From Ktedonobacterales bacterium (lineage in GTDB: Bacteria; Chloroflexota; Ktedonobacteria; Ktedonobacterales; DATBGS01), in the NCBI GenBank assembly GCA_036557285.1, contig DATBHW010000005.1:62001-126000 (forward strand): 64,000 nucleotides of DNA. Reading direction: 5' to 3'. Below, piece after piece: positions 24,551-33,227 of this stretch. The stretch's first letter is position 1. The number at the start of each line of letters is the position of its first letter. The notes below the pieces were generated by a model, which worked only from the letters and a program-made list of their open reading frames with translations, was not told where the DNA came from and made no database searches. The position numbers and the translations under genes were made by a program.

Positions 24551-25876
24551 ATGGCGCAAAAAGTCGTCCTCGCCTACTCAGGCGGGTTGGATACCTCGGT
24601 AGCCATTCGCTGGCTACAAGAAACCTATGGCATGGAAGTGATCGCGCTGACCATTGACGTGGGCAACGAGCGCGACATCGCAGCAGTAGCCGCGCGCGCC
24701 CGTCAGATTGGTGCGGCCAAAGCCCTCACTGTGGACGCGCGCAACGAATTTCTCACCTATTTTGTCTGGCCCGCGCTGCAAGCCGGGGCCATCTACGAAG
24801 GCGCGTATCCGTTGGCGACAGCACTCGCCCGCCCATTGATTGCCAAGCTGCTCGTTGATGTGGCTCGCAGCGAAGGAGCGGCAGCCGTCGCACACGGCTG
24901 CACCGGCAAGGGCAACGATCAGGTTCGCTTCGATGTCTCTATCATGGCCCTGGCCCCCGACCTCAAGATTATCGCGCCGGTGCGGGAATGGAGCATGACC
25001 CGCGATGCCGAGATCACCTATGCGCAGGAGCATGGCATCCCTGTTGCCGCCACAGCCGCCAGCCCCTACAGTGTTGATGCCAACCTGTGGGGGCGCAGCA
25101 TCGAGTGCGGCATTCTTGAAGACCCCTGGACCGAACCCCCGGCGGATGTTTGGGAGTGGACAGCAAACCCGGCAGCCGCGCCCGCCGAGTCAACGGAGAT
25201 CACGATCACTTTTGAGCGCGGCGTGCCGGTGGCGCTGAACGGCGAATCGCTGGACGCCGTGACGCTGGTACAGCGATTGAACGCCCTGGCTGGCGCGCAT
25301 GGCGTCGGGCGCATAGACCATATTGAGAACCGTCTGGTCGGCATCAAATCGCGTGAAGTTTATGAAGCGCCCGCAGCGATCACGCTCTTTACCGCGCATC
25401 GCGCCCTGGAGAGCCTGACACTCAGCCGCGAACAGGTGCGCGTGAAAGAAACGCTGGCTGGCGAATATGCCCGGCTCATTTATAACGGCCTCTGGTACAG
25501 CGCCTTGCATGGCGATATTCTGGCGTTTATGCGCAGTTCGCAGCAGTATGTCAGCGGTGAGGCGCGCCTGAAACTCTGCCGGGGCGCGTGTACCGTCGTG
25601 GGACGCCGCTCGCCCTACTCCCTCTATCAGCACGCGCTCGCTACCTATGAGACGGGAGACGCCTTCGATCATCGCAGCGCCCTGGGCTTCATTTCGCTCT
25701 GGGGGCTGCCGGTGAAGACACAGGCGCAGGCGCAGCTTCTCCAGGAAGGCAATGGAGGCGCTTCAGCGCAAGCGATTGCTTCAGGCGAAACCTTTGCCAC
25801 ACCATTTACCACCATCGCAGCGCCCAGGCCACTCGCCCAGGAGCCGGGAACGACTGCTCAAATCACATCCGCTTGA
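24551..25876 (+). CDS. argG: Argininosuccinate synthase
   Basis: Joins citrulline and aspartate using ATP. A 441-residue protein that begins KVVLAYSGGLDTSVAI (the PP-loop), followed by VAHGCTGKGNDQVRF and SPYSVDANLWGRS, all standard argG motifs. ATG 24551 is chosen because AAAGGA lies about ten bases upstream and it matches the family start, although the frame opens at 24515. The C-terminus is somewhat longer than typical (about 400) and rich in Ala and Gln. A palindromic repeat starts 14 bases after the stop. Confidence 0.95.
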   Translation: MAQKVVLAYSGGLDTSVAIRWLQETYGMEVIALTIDVGNERDIAAVAARARQIGAAKALTVDARNEFLTYFVWPALQAGAIYEGAYPLATALARPLIAKLLVDVARSEGAAAVAHGCTGKGNDQVRFDVSIMALAPDLKIIAPVREWSMTRDAEITYAQEHGIPVAATAASPYSVDANLWGRSIECGILEDPWTEPPADVWEWTANPAAAPAESTEITITFERGVPVALNGESLDAVTLVQRLNALAGAHGVGRIDHIENRLVGIKSREVYEAPAAITLFTAHRALESLTLSREQVRVKETLAGEYARLIYNGLWYSALHGDILAFMRSSQQYVSGEARLKLCRGACTVVGRRSPYSLYQHALATYETGDAFDHRSALGFISLWGLPVKTQAQAQLLQEGNGGASAQAIASGETFATPFTTIAAPRPLAQEPGTTAQITSA

Positions 25877-25890
25877 ACAGGAGTGTTGTA

Positions 25891-25950
25891 CTTGTAGCGC
25901 CGTCTTCCAGACGGCTCAACGACTGGCTATCTTCCAGGCGGCGCTACAAG
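25891..25950. repeat. GTAGCGCC palindromic repeat
   Basis: A 60-bp palindrome with ends CTTGTAGCGCCG (25891-25902) and CGGCGCTACAAG (25939-25950), and internal CTTCCAG half-sites. Related cores occur at 46981-47215 and inside the 107-bp elements. It lies between convergent argG and a GNAT gene, and the last codons of the GNAT gene fall inside it. Confidence 0.75.
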
Positions 25951-26424
25951 TGGTGCAAGCCTTTTCCAAAAGTAAAAGACCGTTTCGCCTGGTGGGCAAT
26001 TTTCCAGCGTTCCGTAGAGCATGTAGCCCATTTTCTCGTAAAACGCCGGGGCTTGAAAGTTCGAGGTAGCCAGACGCGCGTAGCGGCACCCTCGTTGATA
26101 TGCCTCCTGCTCTGCCTGCCTCAGAAGTTCTCGACCCAAGCCTTGATGGCGAAGGCGTTCCTCGATCCAGATCACACTGATCTCGAACCACAAGGGAATA
26201 GCGTGTGTTCTTCCTACCACCCCTCCAAGAACGGCTCCTGCTCGATCAAGCACGTAGATATGTAACGGTAAAAGATCATGGCGCTCGATGGAAAGCACTG
26301 TGCTGTGCGTCTGATTAAAGGCGACAAGCTGGCTGGTGAGGTAGTCTTCTCGTTGTTCGCTGACGCGCTGATCGAATACGTACTGGTCCTGGCTATCGCC
26401 AGGGTCCAGGGCATTGCTAGCCAT
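25927..26424 (-). CDS. GNAT-family N-acetyltransferase
   Basis: A 165-residue acetyltransferase. ISVIWIEERLRHQGLGRELLRQAE (about 90-113) holds the acetyl-CoA loop R-x-x-G-x-G, and APAFYEKMGYMLYG is the typical late beta-strand and helix. ATG 26424 is preferred because GGAGG lies eight bases upstream; the frame starts five codons earlier. The last six codons and stop lie inside the palindromic repeat 25891-25950, so the C-terminus was probably set by repeat insertion. Substrate unknown. Confidence 0.85.
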   Translation of the reverse strand: MASNALDPGDSQDQYVFDQRVSEQREDYLTSQLVAFNQTHSTVLSIERHDLLPLHIYVLDRAGAVLGGVVGRTHAIPLWFEISVIWIEERLRHQGLGRELLRQAEQEAYQRGCRYARLATSNFQAPAFYEKMGYMLYGTLENCPPGETVFYFWKRLAPLVAPPGR

Positions 26425-26514
26425 ACAAGCTGCCTCCATACAAACACCTGCAAGCCACGCTGCTTACATTGTAGAAAGGGAAGCAAGAAGGGTGTGACGG
26501 GTTGCATCAGGAGC

Positions 26515-27480
26515 CTAAACGGTTCCAAAAGTCATCCCCAGTTCTTTGAGGTGCTTCCGATAGGCGATAGCCAGCGCATCAGAACGATGATGCAGTTCGG
26601 CTTGCAGGTCGAGCGGAAGACGTTCTGGCCGCTGCGCCTCGACCACCGGCAAATCTTGCGCAACAATCACGTCCTCAAAGGCCCGAATCTCTTCAGCCGG
26701 AGTGTCATAGCCATAGTTCATCGCCAGCCACATCCACCCGATGCAGACCGCTTCCTCGACAGGCGTGATGGCGAGATAAATCACAAAGTTTTGCCCTGTC
26801 GTCTTTTTGAGATACCCGGTGAATGGCCGGAAGATCGAGTAGGTGTAGGTCACGGTAGCGCCCTGGCCCAATCCATCGGGATTGGGCTGCCAGACGCGAA
26901 TATCGTTTGCCGTAATGCCCTCTGGCCCCACCACGATCTCATACTTCTCGATCTCGGCGTGCTGCGGATCTCCCAGCAGCCCTTCATGGACGTAGGGAAA
27001 ATGGGCTACGTCCAAAAAGTTCTCCATAAAGCGGGTTCCGCTGGCTTTACAGGGATAGGGGCCGCAGAGAATCTTGCGATAGGAAGCGTCGTCCCACTCC
27101 ACAAAAGCAGGGATGTCACGCTCTGGATTCCCCATGCACACCCACACCAGGCCATAGCGTTCCTGCGCCTGATAGACTTTATACACATGCACGTTGCTTG
27201 CCGGGACTTGTCGTGGGTGCGCCGGAAAGCGAATACACTGCCCATCCTGGTTATAGGTCCAACCATGATACCCACAGATCAGGGTGTCGTTTTCAATGCG
27301 GCCCATCGAGAGCGGTGTCCCCCGATGCGGGCACAAATCTTCCCACGCGGCGATCTTCTCCCCCACGCGCCATAAGACCACATCCTCTCCAAGCAGGCGA
27401 ACCGATAGAATTTGCCCCTCCTTCAGCCCTTCCGCCTGAGCCACCGGATGCCAATCGTTGAGCAGCACAGCATCAATCAT
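26515..27480 (-). CDS. Rieske non-haem iron oxygenase, large subunit
   Basis: A 321-residue ring-hydroxylating or O-demethylating oxygenase. The Rieske [2Fe-2S] ligands are CPHRG (about 49-53) and CGYHGW (about 69-74). The mononuclear iron site NFLDVAHFPYVHEG has Asp and two His in the usual spacing. Size and motifs fit the vanillate demethylase/PobA-like group. It needs a separate reductase, not encoded nearby. It may be cotranscribed after the thiolase. Confidence 0.92.
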   Translation of the reverse strand: MIDAVLLNDWHPVAQAEGLKEGQILSVRLLGEDVVLWRVGEKIAAWEDLCPHRGTPLSMGRIENDTLICGYHGWTYNQDGQCIRFPAHPRQVPASNVHVYKVYQAQERYGLVWVCMGNPERDIPAFVEWDDASYRKILCGPYPCKASGTRFMENFLDVAHFPYVHEGLLGDPQHAEIEKYEIVVGPEGITANDIRVWQPNPDGLGQGATVTYTYSIFRPFTGYLKKTTGQNFVIYLAITPVEEAVCIGWMWLAMNYGYDTPAEEIRAFEDVIVAQDLPVVEAQRPERLPLDLQAELHHRSDALAIAYRKHLKELGMTFGTV

Positions 27481-27551
27481 TAAGAATTGTGCCCTTCCAG
27501 GTTCTCATCAACAAGCGTATAGTTCATCGCGGCAGGGCTTGTCGCCCCGCC

Positions 27552-28754
27552 TTAATTCAGGCGCTCGACGATCATCGCCATGCCCTGGCCGCCACCGACG
27601 CACATCGTTTCAAGGCCAAAGGTTTTGTCGGCAGTGCGCAGGCCATTGATCAGCGTCGTCATAATGCGCGCGCCCGTCATCCCATAGGGATGCCCCAGCG
27701 CAATCGCGCCGCCGTTGACGTTCAGCTTCTCCCAGGGGATGCCAAGATGCCTGGCCGACGGGATAACCTGAGCAGCGAACGCTTCGTTAATCTCCACCAG
27801 ATCAATGTCATCAATGGTCATATTTGCTCGCTTCAGCGCCTGGCGGCTGGCTTCGATTGGTCCCAACCCCATGATCTCCGGGTTCAGCGCCGAAACACCA
27901 CTCGCCACGATGCGAGCCAACGGCGTAATGCCCAGTTCTCGCGCTTTGCTATCGCTCATCACCACCACCGCAGCAGCGCCGTCGTTGAGCGGGCAGGCGT
28001 TGCCCGCCGTGATCTGGCCGTCTGGCCGAAAGACTGGCTGAAGTTCGGCCAGTTTCTCCATCGTCGTGCCAGGGCGGGGGCCGTCATCTTTCGCCACAAC
28101 CGCGCCGCCGGGCGTCGTAATCGGCGTGATCTCGCGCTCAAAAAAGCCATTCTGCTGCGAACCCACCGCCCGATGCTGCGACAGGCAGGCGAACTCATCC
28201 ATTTCCTGGCGGCTGATGTGTTCGGCCAGGCGAACATTCTCTGCGGTCTGGCCCATCGCAATATAAATATCGGGCAGCCCAACTGGGGGTTCCCATGAAT
28301 CAGCTCCCTGCGTGCGCTCTTTCGTGCGCGCTTCGGCCTGCGCAAAAGCCGTGTTATGCGGGCCAGCGTCAGCCACCCCATTCATAAACCGGCTCACGGT
28401 CTCGACTCCGGCAGCCACAAACACGTCACCCTCGCCCGCTTTAATGGCGTGGAAGGCCATCCGAATGGTCTGGAGCGACGACGAGCAATACCGATTCACC
28501 GTCACGCCTGGGACACCCGGCATACCCGCCAGGATCGCCACCACCCGCGCCATATTGAACCCCGACTCACCGGCAGGCTCACCGCAGCCCAGCAGCACGT
28601 CCTGAACAGTGGTGGGGTCCAGTTGAGGTACCTTCGCAAGCGCCGCCTTCACAATGGTAGCGGCCAGATCATCGGGTCGGCACTCCACCAGCGACCCTTT
28701 TGCGGCTCGCCCAATGGGGCTTCGCGCAGCAGCAACAATGACAGCTTCGGGCAT
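27552..28754 (-). CDS. Acetyl-CoA acyltransferase (thiolase)
   Basis: A 400-residue thiolase cleaving or forming 3-ketoacyl-CoA. Catalytic Cys90 is in VNRYCSSSLQTI, the His is in GGAIALGHPYGMTGAR, and the second Cys in MCVGGGQGMA near the C-terminus. AAAGGAG precedes ATG. With the acyl-CoA dehydrogenase at 19856 it suggests fatty acid degradation, but they are not in one operon, so FadA-type or acetoacetyl-CoA thiolase activity remains open. Confidence 0.94.
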   Translation of the reverse strand: MPEAVIVAAARSPIGRAAKGSLVECRPDDLAATIVKAALAKVPQLDPTTVQDVLLGCGEPAGESGFNMARVVAILAGMPGVPGVTVNRYCSSSLQTIRMAFHAIKAGEGDVFVAAGVETVSRFMNGVADAGPHNTAFAQAEARTKERTQGADSWEPPVGLPDIYIAMGQTAENVRLAEHISRQEMDEFACLSQHRAVGSQQNGFFEREITPITTPGGAVVAKDDGPRPGTTMEKLAELQPVFRPDGQITAGNACPLNDGAAAVVVMSDSKARELGITPLARIVASGVSALNPEIMGLGPIEASRQALKRANMTIDDIDLVEINEAFAAQVIPSARHLGIPWEKLNVNGGAIALGHPYGMTGARIMTTLINGLRTADKTFGLETMCVGGGQGMAMIVERLN

Positions 28755-28989
28755 GATGATCTCCTTTAGTTGTTCTGAACTGAGGTGATCCGAACTGGTT
28801 AAACCGGAGTCTTAGTCCATCCTCTGGGCCTGCCTCATTATCGGGTAGAAGGGAAGGGCGCGTCAATGGTAGATTTTCGTTCAAGCCTTCTTCTCAGCCC
28901 ACTACCGTAATCTGTTACAGTAATAGCTAATAGATCAACTTTCCCGCAGACTCCCACCATCCATACGCTCTGAAAGGCTGGTTCTGATA

Positions 28990-29565
28990 ATGAGTGCTTC
29001 TGCTGCCGATGCCCACGAATCTGCCGCCGGATTCGGGGCTGGTCCTTCTGACCGCGCGCCTTCATCGTCGGTGACATTGGGCGAACGGAGCCTTCTCACA
29101 CTGGCGCTGGTACGTATCTTCTTCGGGTTTCTCTGGTTTCAGCAGCTTGCCTGGAAGATGCCGCCCGACTTTGGCGGGCTGCGTACCGATGTCGAGCGAG
29201 AGGTCCAGCACACTATTCTCCCTGGTTACAGCACCATTATCCAGCATGTCTTCCTGGCACACTTTTCTGTGCTGGGGGCCGGTATCTGGGCCGCCGAGTT
29301 TCTGGTAGGTATGTCGCTGCTCTTTGGCCTCTTCACCCGCCTGGGAGTTTTGCTGGCGCTGATACTCTCGATCCAGCTTTACGTCGGGATAGCCTACGCG
29401 CCCGGCGAATGGTACTGGGGCTATGGCATGCTGCTGATGCTCAGCCTCGTTCTGCTCGCAGCGCCTGCGGGCCGACGGTTGGGAGTTGATCAGATACTCT
29501 GGCCTCGGCTCAATCAGATAGCAAAAACAAGCCGCCCAGCCCGCCTGCTGCTGCGATTTGTCTAA
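28990..29565 (+). CDS. DoxX-family membrane protein
   Basis: A 191-residue protein with four membrane segments from about residue 35 to 160, preceded by a 30-residue polar N-terminus rich in Ala and Ser. The pattern, including RIFFGFLWFQQLAWKMPPDFGGL and a four-helix layout with GEWYWGYG before the last helix, fits DoxX/TQO-small-subunit proteins, which include thiosulfate:quinone oxidoreductase subunits and oxidative-stress proteins. GAAAGG lies about 11 bases upstream. The next gene is another small membrane protein, so the two may be coexpressed. Confidence 0.75.
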   Translation: MSASAADAHESAAGFGAGPSDRAPSSSVTLGERSLLTLALVRIFFGFLWFQQLAWKMPPDFGGLRTDVEREVQHTILPGYSTIIQHVFLAHFSVLGAGIWAAEFLVGMSLLFGLFTRLGVLLALILSIQLYVGIAYAPGEWYWGYGMLLMLSLVLLAAPAGRRLGVDQILWPRLNQIAKTSRPARLLLRFV

Positions 29566-29584
29566 ATCACCAGGAGGAAACAAC

Positions 29585-30016
29585 ATGCGCAGCATTCGTG
29601 ACGGCCTTCTGGCCGGAGCACTCTCCGGGCTGCTCCTGGTGACGCTGCTCTTTTTCGATGAAGGGCCGGGCAACCAATTGATACTCGTCGCGCAATCACT
29701 CGGACTGGATGGTCGCACAGGGAGCAAGTGGGTTGCCACGCTGGTGATATTCGTCCTGGGAGCCATCATCGGTGGACTCTTTGGCGCGTTACAGCGGCAG
29801 CCATCCGCTTCTCGTGGGTGGGCTTTGCTCTGGGGATTGATTGTTGGCGTCGTCTGGTGGGCCGTCCTCTTCGTCGTCGTAGGAGGCATAGCGCAGCGGT
29901 TGCCGTTTTCGTTCTATACACTGCTGCTGTATCTCGTTCTCTGGCTGGTCTACGGCCTGGTTCTGGCAAGCGCGTACACAACGATGCGGCAGAAAGGCGC
30001 TGGACAACCAGCGTGA
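29585..30016 (+). CDS. Hypothetical membrane protein, four transmembrane segments
   Basis: A 143-residue protein with four hydrophobic segments (about 8-25, 46-66, 76-100, 107-128), short loops and no signal peptide or motif. ATG 29585 is chosen because AGGAGG lies seven bases upstream; the frame opens at 29558. It starts 19 bases after the DoxX gene on the same strand. Glycine zipper-like spacing (GALSGLLL, GAIIGGLFGAL) suggests tight helix packing. Function unknown. Confidence 0.75.
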   Translation: MRSIRDGLLAGALSGLLLVTLLFFDEGPGNQLILVAQSLGLDGRTGSKWVATLVIFVLGAIIGGLFGALQRQPSASRGWALLWGLIVGVVWWAVLFVVVGGIAQRLPFSFYTLLLYLVLWLVYGLVLASAYTTMRQKGAGQPA

Positions 30017-30064
30017 GCATGGTCCCATAGAAGTTCAGCGGCAAGCTTTTGTATAATGCGTAGT

Positions 30065-31306
30065 ATGAAACTATGGCGTCTCTGGCGCTCCTGGGCGCGT
30101 TTGCTGCTCTGGGCGCATGCTCTCAGCATCCTGAGTTTTTATCTCATTCTTTGGCGGCGCACTGCCCCACCCAAAATCAGTCAGACCAGGGCTGCGCCCG
30201 AGCCAATTCCTGAACACATCACTGTTTCAATAATTGTGCCTGCGGGAAATGAAGAGCGCAATATTCGCCGCTGCGTCACTTCACTTCTGGAGCAAGAGAT
30301 GGCAAACAACGAAACCTATCAAACGCTGGTCGTTGACGACGCTTCGACAGACGGAACCGGGCGCATTCTGGAAGAAATTGCCCGCTCGCATCCTCACGCA
30401 GACCGATTGCAAGTGCTGCGGCTCGATACACTCCCTACGGGCTGGGCGGGCAAGCCCCACGCGCTGCACGCCGGCGTGCAGCAAACGCAAGGCGACTGGC
30501 TGCTGTTCACCGATGCTGATACCTGGCACACCCCTCAAGCCTTGCATGCGGCGCTCACGGAGGCGATCCAGGCCAACAGCGACCTGTTCTCCTTTGGAAC
30601 TCAGCAAGAGCTTCCGGGATTCTGGGAGAAGGTCATGATGCCAATGGCCTATCTGGGCATCAGCATGAACTATCCCCCCAGATTGGTCAATGACCCGACC
30701 AGCCCGGTAGCCATCGCCAATGGGCAGTATCTTTTGATTCGTCGCAGCGTCTACGAAGCACTTGGCGGCTACGCGCGCCCCGATCTTCGCAGCACCTTGC
30801 TGGATGATCTCGATCTTGCGCGGCTGGTCAAGCGTCACGGGTATCGCCTGCGTCTGGTGGATGGCCGCGATCTGGTGCGGGTGCAAATGTATCAAGGATT
30901 AGCGGAAGCCTGGCGCGGCTGGCGCAAAAATGCGTTTTTAGGCAGTCGCGGAGGCATCCCGTTCGTTCTGCTGCAACTCATTGGTTTGCCAATCATGACC
31001 ATTCTCCCGTTCCTGCTGCCTTTGCTGGCCGTAAGCAAGAAGGCGCACAGAGCCTCGGGCCTGTCGCGCCAGGAAATCATCGCTGCCGGACTGATAGAAC
31101 TGACGCCCTTACTGGCTTATCGCTTTTGGGAAAACCGGGCGATGAGAGTCCCCTGGTATTATGCTTTTACCCACCCCCTGGCGGGCGCTTTGTTTGCGGG
31201 TATCCTGGCCCAATCAACCTGGCAAGTGTTGACAGGCAAAGGCGTAGACTGGCGCGGCAGGAGCTATTACGGGAAGTCGCGGCCAGGCTCAGAGATAGAT
31301 CAATAA
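30065..31306 (+). CDS. Membrane-bound family 2 glycosyltransferase
   Basis: A 413-residue enzyme with an N-terminal membrane segment (residues 10-30), a GT-A domain (SIIVPAGNEERNIRRC, DDAST, the metal-binding TDADTW), a WRGWRKN motif in the acceptor region and three C-terminal hydrophobic segments. The layout resembles CrtQ-like carotenoid or lipid glycosyltransferases. TATAAT at 30052-30057 overlaps an in-frame ATG at 30056, which therefore cannot be transcribed from it; ATG 30065 lies seven bases after this -10 and could be a leaderless start. No good -35 was found, so this is tentative. Confidence 0.85.
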   Translation: MKLWRLWRSWARLLLWAHALSILSFYLILWRRTAPPKISQTRAAPEPIPEHITVSIIVPAGNEERNIRRCVTSLLEQEMANNETYQTLVVDDASTDGTGRILEEIARSHPHADRLQVLRLDTLPTGWAGKPHALHAGVQQTQGDWLLFTDADTWHTPQALHAALTEAIQANSDLFSFGTQQELPGFWEKVMMPMAYLGISMNYPPRLVNDPTSPVAIANGQYLLIRRSVYEALGGYARPDLRSTLLDDLDLARLVKRHGYRLRLVDGRDLVRVQMYQGLAEAWRGWRKNAFLGSRGGIPFVLLQLIGLPIMTILPFLLPLLAVSKKAHRASGLSRQEIIAAGLIELTPLLAYRFWENRAMRVPWYYAFTHPLAGALFAGILAQSTWQVLTGKGVDWRGRSYYGKSRPGSEIDQ

Positions 31307-31310
31307 TAGA

Positions 31311-31362
31311 ATACATCAAGAATGATATAGGCTGATCAGCTATATCAAGAATGATATAGCTG
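31311..31362. repeat. Tandem AT-rich repeat with palindromic core
   Basis: A unit of about 25 bases (ATCAAGAATGATATAG followed by CTGATCA) occurs twice in a row. The second half of unit one and first half of unit two form the near-palindrome GATATAG-GCTGATCAGC-TATATC (31324-31346). It lies in the 96-base gap between convergent genes. It might act as a bidirectional transcription end, but has no T-run. Confidence 0.7.
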
Positions 31363-31402
31363 ATCAAACCATAACGGTGGATCACGCGCGCCCGGCTCTG
31401 AT

Positions 31403-32890
31403 TCAGGAGGCGACCTGGGCGGCCCCTCCCTGCAACAGTTCCCAGAACCGTAGCACATGCTGGTCAGTTGTGCGAATATTCCCAATGGCGCAGCGCAGAG
31501 TAAAATGCTCATGTACTTTGGTATGCGAGATAAAAATCTCGCCGCTGGCGTTGATATACTCCATGAGCCGCTCATTGAGCGCATCCAGGCGCGCCTCATC
31601 CGATTCGCCCAGTGGATGGTAGCGAAAGCAAACGGTGCTAAAGGGCGCTGGGGCCATGCGCTCAAACTCCGGCGCTGCATCTATCCAGTCCACCAACATC
31701 TGCGCCAGCCGACGATGCTCGCGCAGACGCCGGGCCAGACCCTCCTGCCCAAAGTAGCGCAGAATCATCCAGAGCTTGAGCGCGCGGAAGCGCCGTCCCA
31801 GCGACGTGCCATAATCCATCAGGTTCACCACTTGATCGTCCACGCTGGTCTGGAGAAAGGCAGGAACCAGGCTAAACGCCTGACGCAGCATCTGAGGCCG
31901 TCGGCAATAGAGGACGCTGCAATCAATGGGAGTGAACAGCCATTTATGCGGGTTGACAACAATAGAATCCGCTCGATCACATCCGGCCAGCACAGGGCGC
32001 AATTCCGGCAGAATCGCTGCCGGACCCCCATACGCCCCATCAACATGCAGCCAGAGGCCATATTGTTCGCAGAGATCGGCAATCGCCGGAACCGGATCAA
32101 TACTGGTAGTAGAAGTCGTGCCCACTGTGGCAGCTACCGCAAAGGGTCGCCAGCCAGCCGCGAGATCTTCTTCGATGGCCGCAGCCAGCGCGCGAGCGTC
32201 CATGCGAAATTCGTCGTCAGTCGGGATTTTACGCAGCCCGGCCTGGCCGATGCCCAGCACAATAGCCGCTTTATCAATTGATGAATGCGCCTCCACCGAA
32301 GCATAGGCGCGCAGACGTGGAAGACCTGGCCGTCCGGCCAGCCCTTCCTCACGCGCCTGTAATCCCTCTATAGCTTCGCGCGCCGCCGCCAGCGCGTAGA
32401 GGCTGCTGGCAGAAGCGGTATCGTTAATTACCCCCATGAACGTATCCGGCAAATCGATCATCTGGCGCAGCCAGCCAAGCGCCACCTCTTCCAGTTCAGT
32501 TGCCGAAGGCGAAGTGCGCCAGAGCATCGCATTCACATTGAGAGCCGCCGACAGCAGTTCGCCCAGGATGCCCGGCCCGGAACCAGAGATTCCAAAATAG
32601 GCCATAAAGCCTGGGTGATTCCAATGGGTGATCCCTGGCACAATGACGCGCTCAAAATCCTCCAGAATGGCTGCCATGCTCTCTGGCGCGCGGGGTGGTG
32701 TATCTGGCAGCGCAGCCTTAATGGCTCCGGGCGCAGCTTTGGAAAGCACCGGATAAGCGGTCATATCTGCGAGATAGGCTGCCACCCATTCGATGAGTTG
32801 ATGTCCATAACGGCGAAAAGCTTCGGGGTCCATATCTCCCAGGCCCATCTGCCCAGGATCAAGCGGCTGGTTGCCAGGCATGCTATCCAT
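31403..32890 (-). CDS. PLP-dependent group II amino acid decarboxylase
   Basis: A 495-residue decarboxylase of the aromatic-L-amino-acid/glutamate/tyrosine family. PLP-binding features are HVDGAYGG with the pyridine-pairing Asp, and NPHKWLFTPIDCS with the Schiff-base Lys. HWNHPGFMAYFG near residue 80 is the substrate-site signature of aromatic decarboxylases, so an aromatic substrate is likely but not proved. It would yield an amine and CO2. A 107-bp mobile element lies 18 bases upstream of the start. Confidence 0.92.
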   Translation of the reverse strand: MDSMPGNQPLDPGQMGLGDMDPEAFRRYGHQLIEWVAAYLADMTAYPVLSKAAPGAIKAALPDTPPRAPESMAAILEDFERVIVPGITHWNHPGFMAYFGISGSGPGILGELLSAALNVNAMLWRTSPSATELEEVALGWLRQMIDLPDTFMGVINDTASASSLYALAAAREAIEGLQAREEGLAGRPGLPRLRAYASVEAHSSIDKAAIVLGIGQAGLRKIPTDDEFRMDARALAAAIEEDLAAGWRPFAVAATVGTTSTTSIDPVPAIADLCEQYGLWLHVDGAYGGPAAILPELRPVLAGCDRADSIVVNPHKWLFTPIDCSVLYCRRPQMLRQAFSLVPAFLQTSVDDQVVNLMDYGTSLGRRFRALKLWMILRYFGQEGLARRLREHRRLAQMLVDWIDAAPEFERMAPAPFSTVCFRYHPLGESDEARLDALNERLMEYINASGEIFISHTKVHEHFTLRCAIGNIRTTDQHVLRFWELLQGGAAQVAS

Positions 32891-32908
32891 TCCGGTGACT
32901 CCATCTCT

Positions 32909-33015
32909 CTAAGGGCGCCTCACACAACCGCCGCACGAGCAGGGGCGGGGTTGTAGCGCCGTCCTTCCAGGCGGCAGGGGTGGGGCCACCCGTCGGTTGT
33001 GTGAGGCATTCTAAG
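32909..33015 (+). mobile_element. 107-bp MITE-like element, copy B
   Basis: CTAAG at both ends (32909-32913 and 33011-33015), with terminal repeats GGGCGCCTCACACAACC and the reverse complement of GAATGCCTCACACAACC. The internal core is GTAGCGCCGTCCTTCCAG. It lies in the divergent region between the PLP decarboxylase and ada, in sense orientation to ada. It is the only copy not close to the next gene in its own direction. Confidence 0.88.
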
Positions 33016-33227
33016 GGGTGTTGCCTGTCCAATGGCAAACCTATGAAGCATCATAGCCAAAGCCTTGCAGATTGGCAAGGCAAAAGCCCTGCAAAAATAC
33101 TCTGCAAAAATACTTTGAGGACAAGAATCGGATAGATTTTGCACCCATCATGGCTTATCATTCCTATGTGAGAAGCATGACATACAAAAGCAGAGGCCGA
33201 TGCTCCGGTTGTGAGAGGTTGTTCATA

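Noticed and set aside
28755-28989. Regulatory element between thiolase and DoxX genes
   Set aside because: No convincing promoter pair, palindrome or ORF was seen.
29062-29889. 275-codon minus-strand ORF opposite DoxX and the next gene
   Set aside because: Antisense of two genes with good ribosome-binding sites; composition is rich in Pro, Arg and Gln with no domain.
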